A DNA stretch of 21,498 bases from Phycisphaerae bacterium (lineage in GTDB: Bacteria; Planctomycetota; Phycisphaerae; Phycisphaerales; SM1A02): NCBI GenBank assembly GCA_002684755.1, contig NYVS01000055.1, forward strand, positions 12,481 through 33,978, given 5' to 3'. Below are positions 14,645 through 21,498 of the stretch, in pieces. Within the stretch, counting starts at the first letter, position 1; each line of letters begins with the position of its first letter. A program made the translations under genes and the position numbers. The notes beneath the pieces are model-generated. The model was not told the DNA's origin. It saw only the letters and a program-made list of their open reading frames with translations, and did not search any database.

Positions 14645-15511
14645 TCAACCGTCGCCGTTCTCCCTCTCTTCGGCGTCCTCGACCACGGGCTCACCGACGA
14701 GGGCGCTGCCGACGCGAACGACGTTGGCTCCGCTCTCGATCGCGAGTTCAAGGTCATTGCTCATTCCCATCGAGAGAATGTCGATGCGTTCAGATTCCTG
14801 AACGTGCTTCTTCACGTCCTCGAAGAGTTCGCCGCACCGCTGAAAAGCAGCGCGAATCACGGACTGATCATCCGTGAGCGGGGCCATGGCCATCAGCCCG
14901 CGCACGCGGAGATTGAGCATCGAGTCCATCTGATCGATCAGGTGACGGACCGCTGGGGCCGCGATCCCGCCCTTCTGATCCTCGCCCAGGTTCACCTCGA
15001 TGAGGATCTCGACCTGCTGATCGCGGCGGGCACCCTGCATCTGAATCTCTTCGGCCAGCCGAAGACTGCCGACGGAATGCACGAGCCGAACATGGTCGAC
15101 CAGCTTGCGAACCTTGTTCCGCTGGAGATTGCCGATCATGTGCCATCGAGGCGAGGTGATCTCCGTGGAGCCCGCGGATTCGGGGTGGTCCCCGAGTCGC
15201 TTCCGGTACTCCTCGATCTGGGTGGCACGATTGACCAGTTGCTGGGCCCGGTTCTCACCGAAGTCGCGATGACCCAGGGCCAACAGTTCGCGAATGACGT
15301 CGATCGAAGCGTTCTTGGTGACCGCGACCAGAACGATGTCCTCCGGTCGCCGGCCGGCCCGGCGAGCAGCCTCGGCGATTCTGGCATTGACCTTCTCGTA
15401 CCGGGCTCGAAGTCCTTCGGAGGGTCGAGCGGGACCATCCGAAACCCCCGAACCCGATGGCTTCTTCGAGGGGGAATTCGACGATGATCTGGTTGCGGCA
15501 TCCGTGCTCAT
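14645..15511 (-). CDS. YggS-type PLP homeostasis protein
   Basis: A 288-residue member of the YggS/PROSC (COG0325) family, fold-type III single-domain PLP proteins that buffer pyridoxal phosphate and have no known catalytic reaction. Lys66 in VAVTKNAS is the Schiff-base lysine. Other family motifs appear in order: DFGENRAQQL, WHMIGNLQRNKV, LIEVNLGEDQKGG, LRVRGLMAMAP and the phosphate-binding LSMGMSNDLELAIESGANVVRVG region. About 30 N-terminal residues are a Ser/Pro/Lys-rich extension not usual in the family. TACGCT 6 nt upstream of the ATG supports this start even so. Divergent from gpmI across 81 nt. Confidence 0.9.
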   Translation of the reverse strand: MSTDAATRSSSNSPSKKPSGSGVSDGPARPSEGLRARYEKVNARIAEAARRAGRRPEDIVLVAVTKNASIDVIRELLALGHRDFGENRAQQLVNRATQIEEYRKRLGDHPESAGSTEITSPRWHMIGNLQRNKVRKLVDHVRLVHSVGSLRLAEEIQMQGARRDQQVEILIEVNLGEDQKGGIAAPAVRHLIDQMDSMLNLRVRGLMAMAPLTDDQSVIRAAFQRCGELFEDVKKHVQESERIDILSMGMSNDLELAIESGANVVRVGSALVGEPVVEDAEERENGDG

Positions 15512-15517
15512 GACTGA

Positions 15518-15523
15518 AGCGTA
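15518..15523 (-). promoter_or_regulatory. -10-like TACGCT before yggS-type gene
   Basis: Minus-strand TACGCT, 6 nt before the ATG at 15511; identical hexamer to the one before the SDR gene. Confidence 0.45.
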
Positions 15524-15551
15524 GCCCTCGCCCCGTGAATACCGCAAGCGA

Positions 15552-15569
15552 AGGTCGCTGAAGCGACCT
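15552..15569. promoter_or_regulatory. Inverted repeat between yggS-type gene and gpmI
   Basis: AGGTCGC and GCGACCT flank a TGAA loop. The perfect 7-bp dyad lies between two divergent genes, 10 nt before the gpmI -10-like box and overlapping where its -35 region would be. An operator shared by both genes is possible. Confidence 0.4.
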
Positions 15570-15579
15570 CCAATCACGG

Positions 15580-15585
15580 TAATCT
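15580..15585 (+). promoter_or_regulatory. -10-like TAATCT before gpmI
   Basis: TAATCT ends 7 nt before the ATG at 15593; the intervening bases are mostly C, with no ribosome site. Confidence 0.45.
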
Positions 15586-15592
15586 TCCCCCC

Positions 15593-17242
15593 ATGAATTC
15601 CTCCCCAAAGATGCCCATCGCACCCGATGCACCCGTTGTCCTGCTCATTCGAGACGGTTGGGGCCGAAATCCGAACCCCGGGCAGGTTGATTTCAACGCC
15701 GTCCAGATCGCACAAACCCCGATCGCCGACCGCATCGACCGCGACTGGCCCAGCACCCTGATACGAACCAGCGGTGAAGATGTCGGCCTGCCGATCGGCG
15801 ATCATGGACCCGTGATGGGTAATTCGGAAGTCGGGCACCAGAACATCGGGGCCGGCCGGGTCGTGGACCAGGAGCTGATGCGGATCACGAATTCGATCCG
15901 TGACGACGAATTCTTTGAAAAAGCCGCCCTACTCGATGCCTTCGCCCATGCCGAGGAAACCGGAGGGCGGGTCCACCTGCTGGGATTGGTCAGCGACGGT
16001 CAGGTGCACAGCGACCTCAACCACCTCGTTGCGATTCTTCAGGCCGCGATTCGGCGCGGCTTTCCGCGCGATCGGGTGATGATTCATGCGATCACCGATG
16101 GACGGGACACCCCTCCCACCGCCGGTCGTCGCTACCTCCAGACCATCGAAGAGGCGATCGAGCGACTCGGCATCGGCCGGGTCGTCTCCGTGATCGGTCG
16201 ATTCTGGGCGATGGATCGTGACCACCGATGGGACCGGGTCGAGCGGGCCTATCGCTGCCTCGTCGGTCCATCCGAGACCCGGATGAATTCCGCCGATGCA
16301 GCCCTCGAGACCTACTACGGGTCACCCACGGAACCGTCTCGACACGGCGACGAATTCGTGGAACCGACCGCGATCGGAGTCGATGACGCCGATGTCGCCG
16401 CCACTCGGATTCGCGACGATGACAGCGTGATCTTCTTCAACTTCCGGGGTGATCGGCCTCGCGAGATCTCCAAGGCTTTCGTGCTCGATGACGACGCCTG
16501 GTCAAAGGTCGAGCGGGGAGGATTCGATCGCGGAACGCCCCTGAAGAACCTTCGCTTCACGGGGATGACTCGCTACGAGACCGGGCTTCCGATCGAGGTG
16601 ATCTTCGAAAAGCCGCCGAAGATGCCCGACATCCTCGGCGAGGTCGTCTCCCGGGCGGGACTCAGTCAATTCCGCTGTGCCGAGACCGAGAAGTTCCCCC
16701 ACGTCACGTTCTTCTTCAATGACTACCGGGAGGATCCATTCCCCGGCGAACGGCGGGAGATCATTCAAAGCCCGACCGATGTGGCGACCTACGACCAGAA
16801 ACCCGAGATGAGCGCCGCCGGCGTCCGGGATGCGGTTCTCGCCCGGCTTGCCGATCCCGACTGCGAGCGCCTGATCGTGGTGAACTTCGCCAACGGCGAC
16901 ATGGTGGGCCACACCGGAAACCTCTCGGCCGCGGTCCGTGCCTGCGAAGTGGTGGATGAATGCGTGGGAACGATCATCGAAGCGACCCTTGCTCGGGACG
17001 GCGCCCTGCTGGTGACCGCGGATCATGGCAATGCGGAACAGATGTGGAATCCCGAAGGCGACTGCCCCCACACGGCGCACACGAACTACGACGTGCCGAT
17101 CATCGTGATCGGAGAGCATCTTCGGAATGCCGGTCTTCGTTCCGACGGACGACTCGCCGACGTGGCCCCCACCCTGCTCGAACTGCTCGGCCTTCCCCGG
17201 CCCGAGGCGATGACCGGCCGAAGCCTGATCGAAACCGGTTGA
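15593..17242 (+). CDS. gpmI: 2,3-bisphosphoglycerate-independent phosphoglycerate mutase
   Basis: A 549-residue, dimanganese alkaline-phosphatase-superfamily enzyme interconverting 3- and 2-phosphoglycerate in glycolysis. Metal-site residues include D21 in LIRDGWG, catalytic Ser78 in VMGNSEVGHQNIGAGR, and the C-terminal VTADHGNAEQMW and PHTAHTNYDVP. The substrate-binding ITDGRDTPP, SVIGRFWAMDRD and FFNFRGDR motifs are all present. Length is within the family range, though slightly long. The ATG at 15593 lies 7 nt after TAATCT; an ATG at 15611 is a less likely start. It ends only 4 nt from the convergent flavoprotein gene. Confidence 0.95.
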   Translation: MNSSPKMPIAPDAPVVLLIRDGWGRNPNPGQVDFNAVQIAQTPIADRIDRDWPSTLIRTSGEDVGLPIGDHGPVMGNSEVGHQNIGAGRVVDQELMRITNSIRDDEFFEKAALLDAFAHAEETGGRVHLLGLVSDGQVHSDLNHLVAILQAAIRRGFPRDRVMIHAITDGRDTPPTAGRRYLQTIEEAIERLGIGRVVSVIGRFWAMDRDHRWDRVERAYRCLVGPSETRMNSADAALETYYGSPTEPSRHGDEFVEPTAIGVDDADVAATRIRDDDSVIFFNFRGDRPREISKAFVLDDDAWSKVERGGFDRGTPLKNLRFTGMTRYETGLPIEVIFEKPPKMPDILGEVVSRAGLSQFRCAETEKFPHVTFFFNDYREDPFPGERREIIQSPTDVATYDQKPEMSAAGVRDAVLARLADPDCERLIVVNFANGDMVGHTGNLSAAVRACEVVDECVGTIIEATLARDGALLVTADHGNAEQMWNPEGDCPHTAHTNYDVPIIVIGEHLRNAGLRSDGRLADVAPTLLELLGLPRPEAMTGRSLIETG

Positions 17243-17246
17243 GGAT

Positions 17247-18956
17247 TCAGCGACGAGCCTTCGCCACCGAAGGGCGGTCCATGAGCTCCTCGAGGAAACC
17301 GGACATGAACACCTGATGCGGATCGAGGTCCCGCAGGCGGCCGACCGCGGCGTCGAAGTCGGTACCAAGCGACGCCGGCACGCGATTGTCCACGACGTCG
17401 GCACTCCGCCACGGGCCATCTGCGGTGTACCCCCATCCCTTCGACCATTCGACGCGACAGGACGCGTTTTCGTCGGAATACCGATCGAACAACCACGTCT
17501 CGAGTTCGGCGTAGAACGAACCCGAATCGGGCGTGCCCGGCAGCGTCAGCAGATCCAGCCAGACCGCGACGTCCCACTCGGGATGGTCGGGCTCGGGCCG
17601 GACGGCCGAAAGAGAGGCGGTCCGAGCTCCGGCGACATCCACGTCGCCGGCTTGATCCAGGCCGGTCACGCGAATCTCCATCGGCCCGTTGATCGGATAC
17701 TCACCGCGATCGCGATACTCCTGAACGAGGGCGTCGTACTTCGTCACGAAGTCATGAAGCACTCGCTGAAGATTCGCCCGACGGGTGAGGATCGCGTACC
17801 CGTTGGCGGTGACTCGAAGGGTGGTCGGCCGCACGTAGAGCAGCAGGTTCTTCGACGGACCCCAGATGTCATAGGCGAAATCAAAGGTCAACCCGAGGAC
17901 GGTGGCGGCGTACATGACGCCTCCGAAAGCCGGTGCGAGCGAAGGCGAACCGCCGACGATCTGGTCGACGAGCCCCGCGGCATCATCCGAGAGGTTGTCC
18001 GAAAACGGATAGTTGAACGGGCTTGAAACCTCCCGGGACCAGAACGGCCGACTCGGCTCGACCGTCCACACCTTGAGCCAGGGGTTCGCGGTGAACGGGT
18101 ACCAGATGGTCTCGACCCTGCCACTCTCCGCGAGGAAGTCCGTGAGCAGCCGACCGCCGGAACCCGGAGGGCCGAACAACTCGGCCCCGGAGATGCTCGT
18201 CCAGCTCTCGCAACGAAGGTTGTGGTTGGGTTCGACTCGCAGCACCGCTTCGATCACCAGACTGCGGCCCAGCGACACCATCAGGGCCGCGGCATCCGGT
18301 TCGGTCCGATCGATGGTTCGAACGACGTAGCGCCCGCGATCGGCATCCCAGCAGACCACCGTCAACTCAAGGACCCGATTGCTGATCGTGCCCCAGGTCC
18401 GCCCATCGACGTCGTCCTCCCCCGAAGCGGGAATGCCGGTGCCGTGCCCGTCGATCGCCAGAACCCCTCCGACCGTGAGATCCCCAGGCGCCGGACAGGA
18501 GGTCACACCGCACCCCTGGTCTTCAAGAAACGTCAGCAGCGATTCCATCGACGTGCCGGCCTTGACTCGAACCGCTCGATCACCGTCCATCTCGGTCCCG
18601 GTGAACCCCGCGGTCATGTCGATCAGCACCACCCGGTGATCGGGTTTCGTGGGATCGATCACCAATGGTGACCAGTTGTGGGCGTATCCACGGGGCCGAA
18701 TCCGCCAGTCGTTCCGGGCCGCCCAGTTGACGATTCGGACCAGTTGACCCGCGGATTCCGGACGGCAGGTCCAGAGGTCATCGACCACGATCTCCCCGGA
18801 CCAGTTCTGGAATCGTTGACGGTCGACCGGGACACTCGAGGGAAAACCGGCTGGCAGGTCAGGCATCCCGTCCTCGTTCGGACGGGCGGATGCGATTCGT
18901 GTCCAGCCGACGAAAGCGGCACCACCAGTCGCCGCGAGAAAGGATCTTCGCTCCAT
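17247..18956 (-). CDS. Tat-exported type II cholesterol-oxidase-like flavoprotein
   Basis: A 569-residue FAD enzyme that resembles class II cholesterol oxidases of the vanillyl-alcohol-oxidase family. It starts with a twin-arginine signal (ERRSFLAA, hydrophobic stretch, cleavage near ASA-RP at about 24). The FAD domain has WTCRPESAGQLVRIVNWA, RPRGYAHNWSP with His93 as the likely covalent-FAD residue, then CPAPGDLTVGGVLAIDGHGTG. The C-terminal half looks like the cholesterol-oxidase substrate-binding domain (EWDVAVWLDLLTLPGTPDSGSFY, near the end WSKGWGYT). These enzymes oxidise 3-hydroxysteroids to 3-keto-4-enes with release of hydrogen peroxide; the real substrate is uncertain. AGGAG 7 nt before the ATG is the ribosome site. 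Confidence 0.8.
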   Translation of the reverse strand: MERRSFLAATGGAAFVGWTRIASARPNEDGMPDLPAGFPSSVPVDRQRFQNWSGEIVVDDLWTCRPESAGQLVRIVNWAARNDWRIRPRGYAHNWSPLVIDPTKPDHRVVLIDMTAGFTGTEMDGDRAVRVKAGTSMESLLTFLEDQGCGVTSCPAPGDLTVGGVLAIDGHGTGIPASGEDDVDGRTWGTISNRVLELTVVCWDADRGRYVVRTIDRTEPDAAALMVSLGRSLVIEAVLRVEPNHNLRCESWTSISGAELFGPPGSGGRLLTDFLAESGRVETIWYPFTANPWLKVWTVEPSRPFWSREVSSPFNYPFSDNLSDDAAGLVDQIVGGSPSLAPAFGGVMYAATVLGLTFDFAYDIWGPSKNLLLYVRPTTLRVTANGYAILTRRANLQRVLHDFVTKYDALVQEYRDRGEYPINGPMEIRVTGLDQAGDVDVAGARTASLSAVRPEPDHPEWDVAVWLDLLTLPGTPDSGSFYAELETWLFDRYSDENASCRVEWSKGWGYTADGPWRSADVVDNRVPASLGTDFDAAVGRLRDLDPHQVFMSGFLEELMDRPSVAKARR

Positions 18957-18998
18957 GACATGCTCCTGAATGACAACCCGACGAATACGGAACGACCT

Positions 18999-19004
18999 TA
19001 CCAT
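18999..19004 (+). promoter_or_regulatory. -10-like TACCAT before P-loop gene
   Basis: TACCAT ends 8 nt before the GTG at 19013. The GGGGA between them is too close to the start to act as a normal ribosome site. Confidence 0.4.
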
Positions 19005-19012
19005 CGGGGACC

Positions 19013-19615
19013 GTGGATTCAACGGGAAACACCGCCACCCGGAGCCAAGCCGTCCGAATCGTCCTTGCCGGAACCCAATCGGTGGGTAAGACCACGCTCG
19101 CCGGCGATCTCGCCGAGGCGTGGCCTCTCGCCCGCGTTGAAGAGGAGCCGATCCGGGCGGTGGCTCGCGAGACCGGAGAAGCCCCTCCCGCCGTGCCCAC
19201 TCTCGCGGCCGAACGTCGAATCATCGAATACGGCCTTGGTCGCCTCCGGTCGGCGTCGAGGGAAGAGACCGTCATCTTCGATCGCTCGCCTCTCGACGCC
19301 TACGCCCACGCCATCCTCTCGATGGAGATCGGGGGTCCGATCGACCCCGCCGGACTCGCGGAACTCCGCCCCTCGGTGATCGAAGCAATGAGTCTCGCGG
19401 ACCTCGTGGTCCTGGTCCCTCTCGAATTCAACATCGGCAACGAAGAAGACGGCTTTCGGTATCTCGATGAATCGAACCGACGGCGGGTCGACCGGATCCT
19501 CGCCGACTTGCTCCGACCGGAATCCGATGTCAGACGTGGCCCGGTCGTGATCGCCCGAGGTGATCGCCCGACCCGCGTGGAGCAGGTCGTTCGCCTCTCC
19601 GAAGATTTGTCGTAG
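19013..19615 (+). CDS. AAA_28/NadR-like P-loop NTPase
   Basis: A 200-residue predicted kinase-like ATPase. Walker A is GTQSVGKTT (residues 20-28), and the DRSPLDAYAHA motif (90-100) after a hydrophobic strand (VIFD) resembles the DR-type acceptor-binding site of nucleoside or cofactor kinases, as in the AAA_28 family and the NadR kinase domain. DLVVLVPLEF is a further core strand. The acceptor substrate is unknown. It starts with GTG at 19013, 56 nt from the divergent flavoprotein. The HD-domain gene follows after 9 nt, suggesting a two-gene unit, although a separate -10-like TAGCAT overlaps this gene's stop codon. Confidence 0.75.
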   Translation: MDSTGNTATRSQAVRIVLAGTQSVGKTTLAGDLAEAWPLARVEEEPIRAVARETGEAPPAVPTLAAERRIIEYGLGRLRSASREETVIFDRSPLDAYAHAILSMEIGGPIDPAGLAELRPSVIEAMSLADLVVLVPLEFNIGNEEDGFRYLDESNRRRVDRILADLLRPESDVRRGPVVIARGDRPTRVEQVVRLSEDLS

Positions 19616-19618
19616 CAT
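19613..19618 (+). promoter_or_regulatory. -10-like TAGCAT before HD-domain gene
   Basis: TAGCAT begins at the TAG stop of the upstream gene and ends 6 nt before the ATG at 19625. Its overlap with a stop codon weakens the case. Confidence 0.3.
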
Positions 19619-19624
19619 TCTGGC

Positions 19625-20212
19625 ATGCCCGACGAAGCAAACGTGATGTCCGTGTCCGACGCCCGCGCCCTGATGCACGAATGGGTGGACAGTCCGTCCC
19701 TCCGCGGCCACATGGAGGCGGTCGCCGCGTGCATGAACCACCACGGCGCGATTCATGATCCGGATCACGTGGACGCCTGGACCATCGCCGGCCTGCTGCA
19801 CGATTTCGATTACCAACGTCATCCCACCATGGAAGAGCACCCGATGGTCGGCGTCGCCCACCTGCGGACCCTGGGCGTGGACGAAGCGATCATCGAAGCC
19901 ATTCTCGGTCATGCCCCGTACACCGGCGTCGCCCGAACGACGCCCATGGCCAGGCATCTCTTCGCCTGCGACGAACTGGCCGGTTTCATCGTCGCGGTTG
20001 CGAAGGTCCGACCGAACGGTTTCGAGGGCCTCAAGGCCAAGAGCGTCCGGAAGAAGCTCAAGGACAAGGCTTTCGCCGCGGCGGTCAGCCGCAGCGACAT
20101 CGCCGAAGGCGTTCAGGATCTGGTGGAAGACGGCTGCGTGGCCGATGACGCCGAACACATCGACCGCTGCATCCTGGCCATCACGAACGCCTCTGATCGA
20201 GTCGTTTCTTGA
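19625..20212 (+). CDS. HD-domain phosphohydrolase-like protein
   Basis: A 195-residue protein with the metal-binding pattern of the HD superfamily: H29 in LRGHMEAV, H59-D60 in GLLHDFDYQRHP, H96 in ILGHAPYTG and D116 in ACDELAGF. The family hydrolyses phosphomonoesters or nucleotides; the specific substrate here is not evident. The C-terminal third (KAKSVRKKLKDKAF, then IDRCILAITNASDR) is helical and matches the small stand-alone HD proteins often called predicted hydrolases. It follows the P-loop NTPase with 9 nt between. A substrate relation between the two, such as phosphorylation and hydrolysis, is only a guess. Confidence 0.8.
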   Translation: MPDEANVMSVSDARALMHEWVDSPSLRGHMEAVAACMNHHGAIHDPDHVDAWTIAGLLHDFDYQRHPTMEEHPMVGVAHLRTLGVDEAIIEAILGHAPYTGVARTTPMARHLFACDELAGFIVAVAKVRPNGFEGLKAKSVRKKLKDKAFAAAVSRSDIAEGVQDLVEDGCVADDAEHIDRCILAITNASDRVVS

Positions 20213-20497
20213 CCGTGCTTCGTCTTCCGTGAAACGTGTTCTGGGCTTGAATCGCCCACGAGGACGAACGGCTCTGGGACCTCTTGATCGATGAAACTCG
20301 GAATCGGACGGTTCAGAATCGTCCGTGCAAACCGTCGACTTCCGTCGCGACCGGTCGCAACGCGGCCGTCATGGAGTCAGGGCGAAGGGCGCGGAGACCG
20401 AACCCACGCTCGACCTCATCCCGAAACAGGAATCGAAGGTCTGAGCCCGAGAGAATCAAGCGGCACTCGAAGGGTCGAGCGGCGACTTCCGTCGTGA
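20213..20497. other. Intergenic stretch, no gene recognised
   Basis: I see no convincing gene here. Short open frames exist on the plus strand (from 20284 and 20291), but their translations are Arg/Ser/Pro-rich and lack any family motif. The plus-strand frame starting VKRVLGLNRPRGRT (about 20229) is closed by a TGA near 20292. The area may be decayed sequence continuous with the fragment that follows. Confidence 0.4.
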
Positions 20498-20851
20498 TGG
20501 CGTGATGGCCCGGACGGTCCCGAGGCCGCTGGTCGATGTCCGGCGGCCGACCACCACTCGCTGCGGATCACCGACCATGGGATCGATCTTGTTTCTTCTG
20601 CCGATCTGCTGTTCCGTCGCTCCAGGGCGATCCACCGTGGCATGATCGAAGAACCTGCCCGAGTCGCTGGATCCCAGGTGCGACTGCGTCCCGCTGCGGC
20701 GGTCGATACCGGGAAGCCAGGCCCGCGTCCGTGGCTCGGCCCCGTCCGAGAAAGGCTCGAAAAACACGGCTTCACGGCCCGAACCGCGGATACTGGTGAT
20801 GAACAGGGCTTCGGCACCACCGCTACGATCCTGATCGCGACCCGGGGCTGA
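20498..20851 (+). pseudogene. Possible gene fragment upstream of der
   Basis: One plus-strand frame stays open for 117 codons after a TGA at 20495-20497. Its second half reads like a natural protein C-terminus: PWLGPVRERLEKHGFTARTA, then TGDEQGFGTTATILIATRG. That ending would fit the last helix and strand of a class I methyltransferase, but this is only an impression. The first ATG is at 20642, without ribosome site or -10 box. A tandem 8-bp duplication, GTGATGGC twice (20494-20509), sits at the beginning of the frame and would shift any longer frame. A decayed gene, or a small 69-codon gene from 20642, are both possible. A minus-strand frame is open here too. Confidence 0.3.
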
Positions 20852-20860
20852 CGCGGTCGG

Positions 20861-20866
20861 TACACT
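20861..20866 (+). promoter_or_regulatory. -10-like TACACT before der
   Basis: TACACT ends 9 nt before the ATG at 20876. No Shine-Dalgarno lies in between. Confidence 0.45.
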
Positions 20867-20875
20867 CGGCGACCC

Positions 20876-21498
20876 ATGCCACTTCCCCGTATCGCCATCG
20901 TCGGCCGACCGAATGTCGGCAAGTCGAGCCTGTTCAACCGGCTCGTCGGTACCCGCGTCTCGATCGTCGACCCCACCCCCGGGGTCACTCGCGACCGAGT
21001 CACTCGGTTCATCGAGGTCCGACCTCCGGTCGAGGACGTGACCGCGGAGCCCCGCTACGCCGAACTCATGGACACCGGGGGCTACGGGGTCTACGTGGCC
21101 GAGGGTGGCCGATTCGACGACGCCGGGAAGGATCTCTCCGCCCTCACCCCCGAGATCGAGCGGCAGATCATTCGAGCGACCGAGGAGTGCGCGCTGGTCC
21201 TCTTCGTGGTGGATGCCCAGGCCGGGCCCACGATCCTCGACGAGACGATCGCCAACATGCTCCGGAAGTCCGGACACGCCGAAAAGATTCTCGTGGTCGC
21301 CAACAAGGTCGATGGCGATTACTGGGAACCCCACGCGATGGAGTTCGCGGCCTTCGGTCTCGGAACTCCGGAAATGACCAGCGCCACTTCGGGCTACCGA
21401 AAACGGATGTTCCAGCACACTCTGTGGTCGAGGATCGATCCCGACGCGACCGCGGAACCCGATCCGGAAATGAAGCTGGCCATCGTCGGCCGACGCAA
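20876..21498 (+). CDS. der: Ribosome-assembly GTPase Der (EngA), N-terminal part
   Basis: The first 207 codons of a GTPase with two tandem G domains that acts in 50S ribosome assembly; the gene runs off the window end. G1 domain motifs: [14 protein letters not shown] (G1), PGVTRDRV (G2 region), MDTGGYG (G3), ANKVDG (G4) and TSATSG (G5). The start of the second G domain, KLAIVGRR, is just reached at the window edge, which distinguishes Der from single-domain Era or ObgE. The stretch between G2 and G3 ([16 protein letters not shown]) and the one after G3 ([16 protein letters not shown]) are longer than in E. coli Der. No intact open frame on the opposite strand shows a recognisable product. Confidence 0.92.
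   Translation, partial: MPLPRIAIVGRPNVGKSSLFNRLVGTRVSIVDPTPGVTRDRVTRFIEVRPPVEDVTAEPRYAELMDTGGYGVYVAEGGRFDDAGKDLSALTPEIERQIIRATEECALVLFVVDAQAGPTILDETIANMLRKSGHAEKILVVANKVDGDYWEPHAMEFAAFGLGTPEMTSATSGYRKRMFQHTLWSRIDPDATAEPDPEMKLAIVGRR

Noticed and set aside
20456..21418. Long minus-strand open frame across the der gene and the gap before it
   Set aside because: Over der it is plainly antisense to a conserved GTPase. The part at 20456-20870 looks somewhat protein-like but has no start or family motif, and the plus-strand reading has the more natural C-terminus.
1..21498. tRNA, rRNA, CRISPR, prophage or defence-system genes
   Set aside because: I looked for cloverleaf-like ends, direct repeats with spacers, integrase and typical defence domains and saw none I can support.

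Overview
The window comes from a high-GC bacterium, most likely a planctomycete of the class Phycisphaerae. The clearest sign is the C-terminal tail of the secreted protein at 5439-7130, which carries two dockerin-like calcium loops each followed by a 'GADLGL(L/M)LAAW' motif. A type I signal peptidase with a very large insertion and several small zinc-ribbon membrane proteins fit this assignment. It rests on recognition, not on a database search.

Layout. 1-1021 (minus): an atypical SDR oxidoreductase translationally coupled to an aldehyde dehydrogenase that runs off the window. 1089-2284 (plus): a MOSC protein overlapping mobA, a molybdenum-cofactor pair. 2285-2898: no intact gene, but minus-strand remnants of a LanC-type cyclase domain and a REP-associated (Y1) transposase. 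2899-5097 (minus): a large FdhF/YdeP-like molybdopterin oxidoreductase, a plausible client of the cofactor genes. 5196-5423 (plus): a TM2-domain membrane protein. 5439-10193 (minus): an export-related run of an FG-GAP propeller protein with dockerin-like tail, an unrecognised lipoprotein and signal peptidase I. 10294-12768: guanylate kinase and thymidylate kinase tail to tail, then a zinc-ribbon membrane protein coupled to a PglD/NeuD-type acyltransferase. 12802-14611: a second zinc-ribbon membrane protein (minus) divergent from a DUF481 outer-membrane protein. 14645-17242: YggS-type PLP protein divergent from phosphoglycerate mutase gpmI. 17247-18956 (minus): a Tat-exported type II cholesterol-oxidase-like flavoprotein. 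19013-20212 (plus): a P-loop NTPase and an HD-domain hydrolase. 20213-20875: gap with probable gene debris. 20876 to the end: the start of der (engA).

The genes are mostly housekeeping plus surface and export functions. No phage, CRISPR array, rRNA or tRNA was seen. The most striking pattern is regulatory: eleven genes have a TANNNT hexamer 5-9 nt before the start codon, as expected for leaderless transcripts whose -10 box lies directly upstream of the start. A minority of genes instead have a Shine-Dalgarno sequence. I found no clear new multi-gene system. The best leads are the leaderless pattern, the LanC-like remnant, the signal peptidase insertion and the exported cholesterol-oxidase-like enzyme.
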